Source: Streptomyces sp. MBT65
GTDB taxonomy: Bacteria; Actinomycetota; Actinomycetes; Streptomycetales; Streptomycetaceae
Reading direction: 5' to 3'
Length of the DNA stretch: 64,000 nt
Assembly: GCF_016612545.1 (NCBI RefSeq)
Contig: NZ_JAENRY010000002.1
Location: 94,009 to 158,008, forward strand
Of the stretch, positions 32,986 through 41,372 are shown piece by piece. A program made the translations under genes and the position numbers. Within the stretch, counting starts at the first letter, position 1; the number at the start of each line of letters is the position of its first letter. Below the pieces are notes generated by a model that was not told the origin of the DNA, ran no database searches, and saw only the letters and a list, made by a program, of their open reading frames with translations.

Positions 32986-34190
32986 GCTCGCACGGAATCC
33001 GGGACCGGGTCGCGATCGTCGGCATGGGCTGCACGCCCTTCGGTGAGCACTGGACACGCTCGGCCGACGACCTGCTGGTCGACGCCGTGGGCGAGGCGGT
33101 CACCTCGGCCGGCATCACCCTCGACGACATCGACGCGTTCTGGCTCGGCACCCAGGCGTCCGGAGTCTCCGGACTGACCCTCAGCCGCCCCCTGCACCTG
33201 CCGTACAAGCCGGTCACCCGCCTGGAGAACATGTGCGCGACCGGCTCGGAGGCGCTGCGCAACGCCTGTTACGCGGTGGCGTCCGGCGCGTACGACGTGG
33301 CGATGGCCGTCGGTGTGGAGAAGCTCAAGGACTCCGGCATGTCCGGGCTCTCGGGCACCTCGATGCCGGGTGCGGGCGACGACAGCCGAGGCGAGATCAC
33401 CGCCCCGGCGAACTTCTCCCTGCTCGCCCCCGCCTACGCCGCCAAGTACGGCCTGGAACAGGACGAGTTGAAGGATGTCATCACCCGCATCGCCTGGAAG
33501 AACCACGTCAACGGCGCCCGCAACCCCCGCGCCCAGTTCCGCAAGGAGGTGCCGCTGGAGCGTATCCGGTCGGCGCCGATCGTCGCGGGCATGCTCGGCG
33601 TGTTCGACTGCTCGGGGGTCTCCGACGGATCGGCGGCGGCGATCGTCGTACGCGCCGAGGACGCCTACCGGTACACCGACAAGCCGATCTTCGTGAAGGC
33701 GCTGTCCTTCGTCGCGGGCCCGGCGGACGGACTCCTCGACCCGGACTACGACTTCACCACCTTCCCCGAAGTCGTCGTCTCCGCCCAGGAGGCCTACCGG
33801 CAGGCGGGCATCACCGACCCGCGCGCCGAACTCGCCCTCGCCGAGGTCCACGACTGCTTCACACCAACGGAGTTGGTGCTCATGGAGGACCTGGGCTTCT
33901 CCGCGCGCGGACAGGCTTGGAAGGACGTCACCAGCGGCGCGTTCGACCTCGACGGCGCGTTGCCGGTCAACCCGGACGGCGGCCTGAAGGCCTTCGGCCA
34001 CCCCATCGGCGCCTCCGGGCTGCGGATGATGTTCGAGGCCTGGCTCCAACTGCGCGGTGAGGCACCGCCCGAGCGGACGGTCGGGTCCGTGGCCGAGGGC
34101 CGCACCCTCGCCCTGACCCACAACCTCGGCGGCGGACCCGGCGAGTGCGTCTCGTTCGTGTCGGTCGTAGGCAGCGAACTCACCGACTGA
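32982..34190 (+). CDS. Thiolase/lipid-transfer-type acyltransferase with intact Cys
   Basis: A 402-residue SCPx-type thiolase. It keeps the catalytic Cys in ENMCATGSEALRNACYA near residue 87, HDCFTPTELVLMEDLGF near 285 and the His of GGLKAFGHPIGASGLRM near 335. It ends with LGGGPGECVSFV. ATGA overlap with the upstream DUF35 fusion points to a joint complex, as DUF35 proteins commonly partner such thiolases. It would catalyse thiolysis of a branched or bulky 3-oxoacyl-CoA. Confidence 0.92.
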   Translation: MSSHGIRDRVAIVGMGCTPFGEHWTRSADDLLVDAVGEAVTSAGITLDDIDAFWLGTQASGVSGLTLSRPLHLPYKPVTRLENMCATGSEALRNACYAVASGAYDVAMAVGVEKLKDSGMSGLSGTSMPGAGDDSRGEITAPANFSLLAPAYAAKYGLEQDELKDVITRIAWKNHVNGARNPRAQFRKEVPLERIRSAPIVAGMLGVFDCSGVSDGSAAAIVVRAEDAYRYTDKPIFVKALSFVAGPADGLLDPDYDFTTFPEVVVSAQEAYRQAGITDPRAELALAEVHDCFTPTELVLMEDLGFSARGQAWKDVTSGAFDLDGALPVNPDGGLKAFGHPIGASGLRMMFEAWLQLRGEAPPERTVGSVAEGRTLALTHNLGGGPGECVSFVSVVGSELTD

Positions 34191-34206
34191 GAAAGGTGGT
34201 TGAGTC

Positions 34207-35001
34207 ATGGGACGACTCGACGGCAAGATCGCGATCGTGACCGGGGCCGCGTCCGGCATCGGCGCCGCCACCGCCCGCCGCCTGGCGGCCGAGGGCGCCC
34301 ACACGGTCGTGGCGGATCTGAACCTCGACGGCGCCAAGGCGGTCACGGAGGAGATCCGGGCCGCCGGCGGATCCGCCACGGCGGTCCCCGTCGACCTGGG
34401 CGACATCGACTCCGTACGGGCCATGGTGGCCACGGCAGTCGACACCTACGGCGGCCTCGACGTCCTGCACAACAACGCGGCGGCCACTCACCTGGCCGCC
34501 CGCAAGGACCTCGCCGTCCTGGAAGCGGACCCCGCGGTCTGGGACGACACCATGCGGATCAACCTGCGCGGCACCATGGTCGCGATCCAGGCCGCCGTGC
34601 CGCACATGATCGCGCGCGGCGCCGGCTCGATCATCAACACCTCGTCCGGCTCCGGCCTCGCGGGCGACCTGCGCAACCCCGCGTACGGCGCCTCCAAGGC
34701 CGCCCTCATCAACCTCACGCAGTACGTCGCCACGCAGTACGGCAAGCAGGGCGTGCGCTGCAACGCCATCGCCCCGGGGTTCATCGTCACATCGGCGAGC
34801 GCCGGTTCGGCGCACGGGGCGATCCGGGAGAAGATGCTCCGCCATCACCTCACCCCGCGCCTGGGGCAGCCGGAGGACGTCGCTTCGGCGGTCGTCTTCC
34901 TCGCCTCCGACGAGTCCGCCTTCATCACCGGACACACCCTGCGGGTGGACGGCGGACTCCTCTCCCACCAGCCGTACGTGGCGGACCTGCGCGAGGCGTG
35001 A
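34207..35001 (+). CDS. SDR-family oxidoreductase
   Basis: A 264-residue classical SDR: TGAASGIGAATARRLA at the N-terminus, HNNAAATHLA near 90, NTSSGSGLAGD near 143 with the catalytic Ser, and YGASKAALINL near 160 with Tyr and Lys. GAAAGGTGG is the ribosome site. It is the last gene of the 29531-35001 operon and is followed by a strong hairpin. It is probably a 3-hydroxyacyl-CoA or secondary alcohol dehydrogenase. Confidence 0.92.
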   Translation: MGRLDGKIAIVTGAASGIGAATARRLAAEGAHTVVADLNLDGAKAVTEEIRAAGGSATAVPVDLGDIDSVRAMVATAVDTYGGLDVLHNNAAATHLAARKDLAVLEADPAVWDDTMRINLRGTMVAIQAAVPHMIARGAGSIINTSSGSGLAGDLRNPAYGASKAALINLTQYVATQYGKQGVRCNAIAPGFIVTSASAGSAHGAIREKMLRHHLTPRLGQPEDVASAVVFLASDESAFITGHTLRVDGGLLSHQPYVADLREA

Positions 35002-35020
35002 CGTAGTCAGGGTCGCGTTC

Positions 35021-35055
35021 GACCGGCCCGCGGCGTATCCCGCCGCGGGCCGGTC
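35021..35055. terminator. Bidirectional hairpin terminator
   Basis: A perfect 15-bp stem (GACCGGCCCGCGGCG and its complement) with the loop TATCC stands between the convergent SDR gene and the ABC transporter gene. There is no U-tract, the usual form for high-GC genomes. Confidence 0.88.
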
Positions 35056-35124
35056 GTGTCGTGCCCGCCGTACTGTCGGAGCGCGCGACGCAGGTCAGCG
35101 CCCCGGCCCCGACGCCGTCCGCTC

Positions 35125-37821
35125 TCAGGCCGTCGTCTCCGGTTCCAGATCGCCCAGGTAGGCCGCCCGGACCGCCGGGTCGCGGCGCACCTCGTCCGGG
35201 GTGCCGGCGCAGATCCGGCGGCCGAAGTCCAGCACCACGACCTGGTCGCAGACGCTCATCACCATGTCGACGTCGTGCTCGACGAGCAGCACACCCATGC
35301 CCCAGTCCTCGGCGAGCCGCCGCACCAGGTGGGCCAACTCCCTTGTCTCCTCGTCCGACAGGCCCGCCGCCGGTTCGTCCAGCAGCAGCACGGACGGTGA
35401 CGCGGCCACCGCGCGCGCGATCGCCAGCAGCCGCCGCTCGCCGTACGACAGATCGCCCACCGGCCGGTCCAGACTGTCCCGCAGCCCGAACTCCCGTACG
35501 GCGACGAGCACATGGGCGGGCAGCGGGCGGCTCCCGGGGCGGACCAGGTCGGTGAGCCAGGTCCAGCGGCCCGGTCGCTCGCAGGCGGCGTAGAGGTTGT
35601 CCAGGACCGTCATGTCCTCGAACAGCTCCAGTGACTGGAAGGACCGGCTCAGCCCGGCCCCGGCCCGGCGGTGCACCGGCACCCGGGTCACGTCCCGCTC
35701 ACCCAGGCGCACGCTGCCGGACGCGGCCCGGGTGAAGCCGGTGACGGCATCGATCGCGGAGGTCTTGCCGGCGCCGTTGGGACCGATGAGGCCCACCACT
35801 TGGCCCGGTTCGACGTCCAGGGAGAGTCCGTCGACGGCGACGACACCGCCGTAGCGGACCGTGAGGTCCCGCACATGCAGGGGGAGCGGTGCGGCGCGCG
35901 GTACGTCCGGGAGGGGGCCCGGCTCCTCCTCGGGTGTGACGGTGGCGCGCTGCGGGCGGAGTTTTCGCTCAAGTCCCTTGGCCTGCTTGCCCAGTTCCTT
36001 GCCGATGCCGTCCTGGTTGCCCACCAGGGTCAGCACCAGGACGATCCCGCCGATCAGTGGCATCCACTCGCTCAGTCCGGGCAGCACCAGGTCCCCGAAG
36101 CGGGCGCCGACCGTGCCCGCGGCGAAGGTGGCGCCGAACAGCGGGCCGACGAGGAAGCCGACACCGCCGATGACGGCGAGCCCGAGCGCGGTGACGGAGT
36201 CGAAGCTCGCGAAGTCGGAGAACACCACCGAGGTCGAGCGGAAGCCGGTGAGCACTCCGGCGAGCGCGGCGATGGCCGAGGACAGACCGAAGGCGTAGAG
36301 CTTGGTGGCCCGGACGTCGATGCCCAGGGCGGCAGCGGCCCGCTCGTTGGCCCGTACGGCGATCAGCCGGCGCCCGGTCCTGCCGCGCCGGACGTTGGCG
36401 ACGACGAGCGTGGCGGCGACGAACAGGACGAGGACCACGGCGGCGTAGCGCTGCGGATGGTCGACCCCGGAGATGCTGATGCCGAAGAGCGTCTGCTTGC
36501 CCACCGCGATGCCGTCGCTGCCGGGTGTCGTCGACAGGTCGGTGTTCTGGAAGACCATCGCCTCCAGGGTGGTGCCGAGGCCGAGCGTGATGATCGCGAG
36601 ATTGACCCCGCGTGTGCGCACGGCCGGCAGCGCGAACAGCAGGCCGATCGGCACGGTCCCCAACACGCCTGCCAGCAGGGCGAGTTCGAAGGGCCAGCCC
36701 CAGTCCGCGGCGGCGTGCCCGGCGATGAAGGCGCCGGTCCCGGCGAGGGCGTAGGCCGCGAGCGACACCTGTCCCGCGTAGCCGGTGACCACGATGACGG
36801 ACAGGATGATCAGGGAGAGCACCAGGGTGCTGGTGATCGCGTCCGCCCACAGCGGTGTCGACAGGCTCACCAGCACCAGCCCGAGGACGACGGCCAGCAC
36901 GAGGGGGACGGGGTGGACCTTGCCGGTGCCCAGTGCCGGGAGCCGGTCGAGGAACGTGCCCCGCAGCGGCAGTGCCCGGCCGCGGGCGACCAGGACCAGG
37001 GCGATGAAGAGGAACGGCACCGAGGAGGCGAGTCCGGTGACGCCGGAGCCGAAGCGCGTCAGCTCGGACTGCGCGACACCGATGACCAGACCGCCCGCGA
37101 GAGTGACCGGGAACGACGAGAACCTGCCGACCAGGGCGGCGGCCAGCGCGCTCAGCAGCAGCGTGGTCAGCCCGGTCACCGACAGGCCGATCACCGGCAC
37201 GATCAGGATGGCGGTGAGTCCCGCGAGCGCGGAGCCCAGGGCCCAGTTGCCGGCGGCGATCAGGTCGGGGGACCAGCCGAGCGCGGCGGCGGCCGCCTCG
37301 TTCTCGGCGACGGCGGTGGTGCCCAGGCCGAACAGGGCGCGCCGGTACAGGAGATGGAGCACCGCGGTCACGGCGATCGCGATCCCGAGCAGCCAGACGC
37401 GGTCCTCGGAGACCGTCGCCCCGGCGATCGTCAGCAGCCGGGTGGGCAGCTTGCCCGGCACCAGTTGCAGGCTGTCGCCGTAGCGCTTGACGGCGATCGC
37501 GGTGAGGACGATGAACACCGCGAGGGTGCCGACCAGCCGGGCGAGCGTGGACGCCCTGCGCAGCGGACGGATCACCAGCAGGTGGGTGAGCAGGCCCAGC
37601 AGCGCGGAGGTGAGCACGCCGCACGCGGTGGCCGGCCAGTACGGCACACCGTGGTTGACGGCGAGTTCCCACTGGACGTAGGCGCCGGCCATCCCGATCG
37701 CGCCGTGCGCGAAGTTCAGGACACCGGAGCCCCGGTAGACCAGCACGATGCCGTGCGCGGTGAGCGCGTAGAGGGCGCCGAGCCCCAGGCCGAGCAGCGC
37801 GAAGCGCAGGACGTCGTCCAT
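35125..37821 (-). CDS. Fused LivH-LivM-LivG branched-chain-type ABC transporter
   Basis: An 898-residue single polypeptide. About residues 1-300 are a LivH-type permease (LGALYALTAHGIVLVYRGSG, multiple membrane helices), 305-610 a LivM-type permease (VVTGYAGQVSLAAYALAG; RAATALGI-like EAA loop RANERAAAALGIDV), and 645-890 a LivG-type ATPase. The ATPase has Walker A GLIGPNGAGKTSAIDA, signature LSYGERRLLAIARA, Walker B VLLLDEPAAGLSD and the His switch LLVEHDVDMV. These are normally separate proteins; fusion of all three is uncommon. It is divergent from the binding-protein gene at 37966. It imports the substrate, probably an organic acid rather than an amino acid, judging by context. Confidence 0.93.
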   Translation of the reverse strand: MDDVLRFALLGLGLGALYALTAHGIVLVYRGSGVLNFAHGAIGMAGAYVQWELAVNHGVPYWPATACGVLTSALLGLLTHLLVIRPLRRASTLARLVGTLAVFIVLTAIAVKRYGDSLQLVPGKLPTRLLTIAGATVSEDRVWLLGIAIAVTAVLHLLYRRALFGLGTTAVAENEAAAAALGWSPDLIAAGNWALGSALAGLTAILIVPVIGLSVTGLTTLLLSALAAALVGRFSSFPVTLAGGLVIGVAQSELTRFGSGVTGLASSVPFLFIALVLVARGRALPLRGTFLDRLPALGTGKVHPVPLVLAVVLGLVLVSLSTPLWADAITSTLVLSLIILSVIVVTGYAGQVSLAAYALAGTGAFIAGHAAADWGWPFELALLAGVLGTVPIGLLFALPAVRTRGVNLAIITLGLGTTLEAMVFQNTDLSTTPGSDGIAVGKQTLFGISISGVDHPQRYAAVVLVLFVAATLVVANVRRGRTGRRLIAVRANERAAAALGIDVRATKLYAFGLSSAIAALAGVLTGFRSTSVVFSDFASFDSVTALGLAVIGGVGFLVGPLFGATFAAGTVGARFGDLVLPGLSEWMPLIGGIVLVLTLVGNQDGIGKELGKQAKGLERKLRPQRATVTPEEEPGPLPDVPRAAPLPLHVRDLTVRYGGVVAVDGLSLDVEPGQVVGLIGPNGAGKTSAIDAVTGFTRAASGSVRLGERDVTRVPVHRRAGAGLSRSFQSLELFEDMTVLDNLYAACERPGRWTWLTDLVRPGSRPLPAHVLVAVREFGLRDSLDRPVGDLSYGERRLLAIARAVAASPSVLLLDEPAAGLSDEETRELAHLVRRLAEDWGMGVLLVEHDVDMVMSVCDQVVVLDFGRRICAGTPDEVRRDPAVRAAYLGDLEPETTA

Positions 37822-37853
37822 CGGAGGAACCTCCCAGACGCGGGACGAGACAG

Positions 37854-37880
37854 TGCATTCATTTAAATAATTGTGCCGAG
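37854..37880. promoter_or_regulatory. AT-rich divergent leader of the transporter genes
   Basis: GTGCATTCATTTAAATAATTG (given in part) contains the palindrome ATTTAAAT (37861-37868) and the ATTCAT word seen in other island leaders. It sits between the divergent permease-ATPase gene and the binding-protein gene. It lacks the TANCTA core, so its link to the other leaders is weaker. Confidence 0.4.
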
Positions 37881-37965
37881 AGTACTTCACTAACCCAAAA
37901 ATGCACCCCATGCTGTTCGGCATCTCGACGTCGCCCACTTTGGGCGCGAGCCCCGCGGAGGGACC

Positions 37966-39201
37966 ATGAACGACTCACGCCGACGCAGAAGCGTCGCGGC
38001 CAGCTGTCTCGCGGTGACCGGAGCCCTGCTCGTGGCAGGGTGCGGGGGAGAGGCGGCAAGCAGCTCGGCCGAGACCTCCTCGCTGAAGGGCACCCCGGTG
38101 AAGGTGATGGTCTGGGCACCGGAGAACACCCAGGGCAGCGCCCAGCCCGGAATCCACCTCACCGCCACGGCCTACGAGAAGTGGATCAACGCCAACGGCG
38201 GGATCAAGGGCGGACCCCTCAAGGTCGAGTTCTGCAACGAGAAGGGCGACCCCGACGAGGCCGAGAAGTGCGCCCAGCAGGCCGTCGCCGACAAGGTGAC
38301 CGCGGTCGTCGGCTCCTACAGCCTCTCCGGCGACCGCTACATGCCCATCCTCCAGAAGGCCGGCATCCCCTACATCGGCGGGACCGGCGTCTCCGCGGCG
38401 GAGTTCTCCAACCCGCTGTCCTTCCCGGTCAACGGCGGCACCCCGGTGGTGTTCGCCGCCCACGGCCGCCAACTGGTGGAACAGGGCTGCAAGAAGATCA
38501 CCGGCGTGCGGTACGACGTGGCCGCCGCGGCCGTGGTCTCGCAGTTCCTCACCCTGGGCGCGGTCTCCGCCGGAGGGGCGGCGCCCAAGGACCTCAAGGT
38601 GCCGCTCACCGCCACCGACCTCGCCCCACAGGTCGCCGCGACCAAGGGCAGCGACTGTGTGAGCGTCATCCTGGGCACCGCCTCGGACCTGTTCGTCAAG
38701 TCGTACGTCCAGTCCGGCGACAAGACCAAGCTCGCCAGCGTCGTCGGCAACCTCACCCCCCAACTGGCCGCGAGCACCGGCGGAAGCAGCAGCCCGCTGG
38801 AGGGCGCCGCGATCACCGGCTACTACCCGCCGACCTCCGACGCCGTCTGGAAGGACTTCGTCACGGCGGCCAAGGGCAAGGACATCGACACCACCAACGG
38901 CGCCAACGCGACGACCTGGGTGGCCTTCAAGGTCTTCACCGAGGCCGCCAAGAAGCTGCCGACGATCTCGGCCGAGGCGCTGGTGAAGGAGCTGAACACC
39001 ACCTCCGGCATCGACACCGGAGGCCTGACCCCGCCCCTGAACTGGAAGGCGTCGACCGCCCTGCCGATCAAGGGACTCGACCGCATCCACAACACGACCG
39101 CCACCGAACTCGTCATCCGCGACGGGAAGATCGAGTGGGCCAAGGCCGGGTCGACCTTCGTCGACGTCCGCAAGGTGCTGACGGCCGCGTCGCACGGCTG
39201 A
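37966..39201 (+). CDS. ABC transporter substrate-binding lipoprotein (LivK-like)
   Basis: A 411-residue periplasmic-binding-type lipoprotein. The N-terminus has an Arg-rich stretch, a hydrophobic segment and the lipobox LLVAGC (Cys about residue 25), followed by a Ser/Gly linker. The Leu/Ile/Val-binding fold follows: WINANGGIKGGPLKVEFCNEK near 75 and CAQQAVADKVTAVVGSY near 105. GGAGGG precedes the ATG. It captures the substrate for the fused permease-ATPase and the LivF gene product. The ligand cannot be assigned. Confidence 0.92.
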   Translation: MNDSRRRRSVAASCLAVTGALLVAGCGGEAASSSAETSSLKGTPVKVMVWAPENTQGSAQPGIHLTATAYEKWINANGGIKGGPLKVEFCNEKGDPDEAEKCAQQAVADKVTAVVGSYSLSGDRYMPILQKAGIPYIGGTGVSAAEFSNPLSFPVNGGTPVVFAAHGRQLVEQGCKKITGVRYDVAAAAVVSQFLTLGAVSAGGAAPKDLKVPLTATDLAPQVAATKGSDCVSVILGTASDLFVKSYVQSGDKTKLASVVGNLTPQLAASTGGSSSPLEGAAITGYYPPTSDAVWKDFVTAAKGKDIDTTNGANATTWVAFKVFTEAAKKLPTISAEALVKELNTTSGIDTGGLTPPLNWKASTALPIKGLDRIHNTTATELVIRDGKIEWAKAGSTFVDVRKVLTAASHG

Positions 39202-39272
39202 GCCCGCTTCGGCGCGGCCACGTCCCCGTCGGTCCGCCTGACTCCGGCCGACTCCGGTTGAGGAGAGACCCC

Positions 39273-39977
39273 GTGCACGACACAGATGTGCCCCTGATAG
39301 CGACCCGCGCCCTGTCCGCCGGATACGGCACCCGGCCCGTCGTGAGCGAGCTCGACCTGGAGGTCCGGCCGGGCGAGGTCGTCGCCCTGCTCGGCCCCAA
39401 CGGCGCGGGCAAGACCACCACCCTCAGGGCGCTGTCCGGCGACCTGACCCCGATGAGCGGCGAGGTCCGGTGGCTGGGCACCCCCGGCCACGCGCCGCTG
39501 CACCGGCGCGCCCGCGAGGGCCTCGCCTACGTCGGTGAACGGGCCGTCTTCACCCGCCTCGACACCACCGACAACCTACGGGTGGGACGGGTACCGCCCG
39601 ACCGGGCCGTGGCGCTCTTCCCCGAACTGGAGAAACGCCTGAGGACCGGCGCGGGCATGCTGTCCGGCGGCGAGCAGCAGATGCTGTCGCTGGCGCGTGC
39701 CCTGTGCCGTACTCCCCGGCTCCTGCTGGCCGACGAACTCTCCCTGGGGCTCGCCCCGTTGGTCGTCGACCGTCTCCTGCGGGCCGTCCGTGAGGCGGCC
39801 GACCAGGGCCTCGGCGCACTGCTGGTCGAACAGCACGTACGCAAGGTCCTCGACATCGCCGACCGCGTCTACGTACTGCGCCGAGGCCGCGTCGTCATGA
39901 CCGGCACCCCGAAGGAACTGCGCGGGGACCTCGACGCCATCGAATCCTCCTACCTCGCGAACAACCCGACGTCATGA
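39273..39977 (+). CDS. ABC transporter ATPase (LivF-like)
   Basis: A 234-residue ATPase: Walker A LLGPNGAGKTTTLRAL near 40, Q-loop region GLAYVGERAVFTRL, signature LSGGEQQMLSLARAL near 133, Walker B LLLADELSLGLAP near 155 and the His switch LLVEQHV. The Walker B Asp-Glu pair is kept as ADE. The start is the GTG after GAGGAGAG. It completes the transporter with the fused LivHMG protein and the upstream binding protein. The LuxE-like gene begins 22 bases downstream. Confidence 0.93.
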   Translation: MHDTDVPLIATRALSAGYGTRPVVSELDLEVRPGEVVALLGPNGAGKTTTLRALSGDLTPMSGEVRWLGTPGHAPLHRRAREGLAYVGERAVFTRLDTTDNLRVGRVPPDRAVALFPELEKRLRTGAGMLSGGEQQMLSLARALCRTPRLLLADELSLGLAPLVVDRLLRAVREAADQGLGALLVEQHVRKVLDIADRVYVLRRGRVVMTGTPKELRGDLDAIESSYLANNPTS

Positions 39978-39999
39978 CTGACTGATTGAGGTGGTTGCC

Positions 40000-41343
40000 G
40001 TGCCCAGCGCACGTGAACAGATCCGGGCCCTCGTCCGGTCCGGCGAGACCTTCGACCAACCCGCCCGCTACATAAGGGAGTTGCAGTTCGAAGCGGCACG
40101 GGAGGCATTCGTCGCCCACCGTGAGCGCATCCCGCTGCTGCGTACTCGGGCACAGGAGAGCGGTGTCCACGGGATCGAGAGCGCGGACGACCTCGTACCC
40201 CTGCTGTTCTCCCACACCAGCTACAAGTCCTACCCGCTCTCCCTCATCACCGGCGGCCGATGGGACCGGCTGCTGCGCTGGTACACGACGGTCTCCGCGG
40301 TCGAGCCGGGTGACGTCGACGTCGAGGGCGTCCAGGACATCGACGAATGGACCGACCGCATCACCGCCGCCGGCCACCGCCCCTACATCACCAGCGGCAC
40401 CTCGGGGAAGGTCTCCTTCCTCAACTGCGATACCAGCGACCTGAGTTTCCTCCACGACATCCTGGAGAACCTCACCTGCTGGCCCGACCCGCTGCCGCCC
40501 GAGCAGACCCGCCGCGGCTACCTCCTCGCACCGGCGAGCGGGCCGATGCGCTCCATCGACGGCTACCGCTGGCACGCGGACGTCTTCGTCCGGCCCGGTG
40601 AGACCCGGCTGCTGACCGAGGACCCGATGCGGGTGTCCGAGCTGATGAGCAGCGCCCTGCTGCGCCGCCGCATGGCGGAAGGCACCGCCACGCCGCAGGA
40701 GATCAGCTCCTTCGAGGCCGCGTCCGGGGCCCGCGAGGCGGAACTCGGCGCGGCTGTCGCCCAGATCGTCGACGACATCGCCGCACACCGGACCGAGCCC
40801 CTCCTGATCGCCGGGATGAACAACCAGCAGTTCACCCTGATCCAGGCTCTGCGGGCCCGGGGCGTACCCGACGGGAGCCTCCACCCGGACACGCTGGTCC
40901 TCAGCGGCGGCGGCAACAAGAACGGGGTCCTGCCCGACGACTACCAGGAGCAGTTCGCCGGCTTCTACGACGGCGTACGGCGGGTGCGCAGTTATGGCAT
41001 GACGGAGCTTCAGGGCTCGTGCCTGGCCTGCGAGTCGGGCAACTACCACGTGCCGCCGTGGGTGATCCCGCTGGTCCTGGACGAGCCGGGCGAGAAGCTG
41101 CTGAACACCGAACAGGGCGTGGTGGAGGGCCGGTTCGCCTTCCTCGACGTATCGCTGGAGGGCCGGTGGGGCGGCCTGATCAGCGGCGACCGGGTCTTCG
41201 TCGACTTCTCCCCGTGCCCCTGCGGCAGATCGGGACCGGTCGTCCTGCCCGACATCCGCCGCTACGGCGACCTCGGCGGCGACGACAAGATCACCTGCGC
41301 CGCGACACTCGACTCCTATGTGCGGGGGATGATCCACGGTTGA
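40000..41343 (+). CDS. LuxE-like acyl-protein synthetase
   Basis: A 447-residue protein of the LuxE acyl-protein synthetase family (ANL-related). It shows FSHTSYKSYPLSLI near 70, the phosphate-loop-like ITSGTSGKVSFLN near 130, SYGMTELQGSCLACE near 335 and a C-terminal Cys-rich turn FSPCPCGRSGPVV. LuxE activates a fatty acid to acyl-AMP and passes it, via a Cys thioester, to the LuxC reductase. A luxC-like gene follows at 42695, with an IS element between them. The GTG at 40000 has GAGG at a good distance; a GTG at 39991 is in frame. Its stop codon lies at the IS right end. Confidence 0.88.
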   Translation: MPSAREQIRALVRSGETFDQPARYIRELQFEAAREAFVAHRERIPLLRTRAQESGVHGIESADDLVPLLFSHTSYKSYPLSLITGGRWDRLLRWYTTVSAVEPGDVDVEGVQDIDEWTDRITAAGHRPYITSGTSGKVSFLNCDTSDLSFLHDILENLTCWPDPLPPEQTRRGYLLAPASGPMRSIDGYRWHADVFVRPGETRLLTEDPMRVSELMSSALLRRRMAEGTATPQEISSFEAASGAREAELGAAVAQIVDDIAAHRTEPLLIAGMNNQQFTLIQALRARGVPDGSLHPDTLVLSGGGNKNGVLPDDYQEQFAGFYDGVRRVRSYGMTELQGSCLACESGNYHVPPWVIPLVLDEPGEKLLNTEQGVVEGRFAFLDVSLEGRWGGLISGDRVFVDFSPCPCGRSGPVVLPDIRRYGDLGGDDKITCAATLDSYVRGMIHG

Positions 41344-41350
41344 CTTCTCT

Positions 41351-41366
41351 CCCTCGTGAGCGAGGG
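41351..41366. repeat. Right-end hairpin of the IS element
   Basis: CCCTCG, loop TGAG, CGAGGG forms a perfect 6-bp stem seven bases beyond the tnpB stop and eight bases after the luxE-like stop. It fits the subterminal hairpin of an IS605-type right end and the 3' scaffold of an omegaRNA. It may also act as a terminator. Confidence 0.6.
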
Positions 41367-41372
41367 GGATTC

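Noticed and set aside
29474..33057. Very long leftward open frames over the SDR-thiolase operon
   Set aside because: Same antisense effect; the opposite strand encodes a complete, motif-bearing SDR, two thiolase-fold proteins and a DUF35 fusion.
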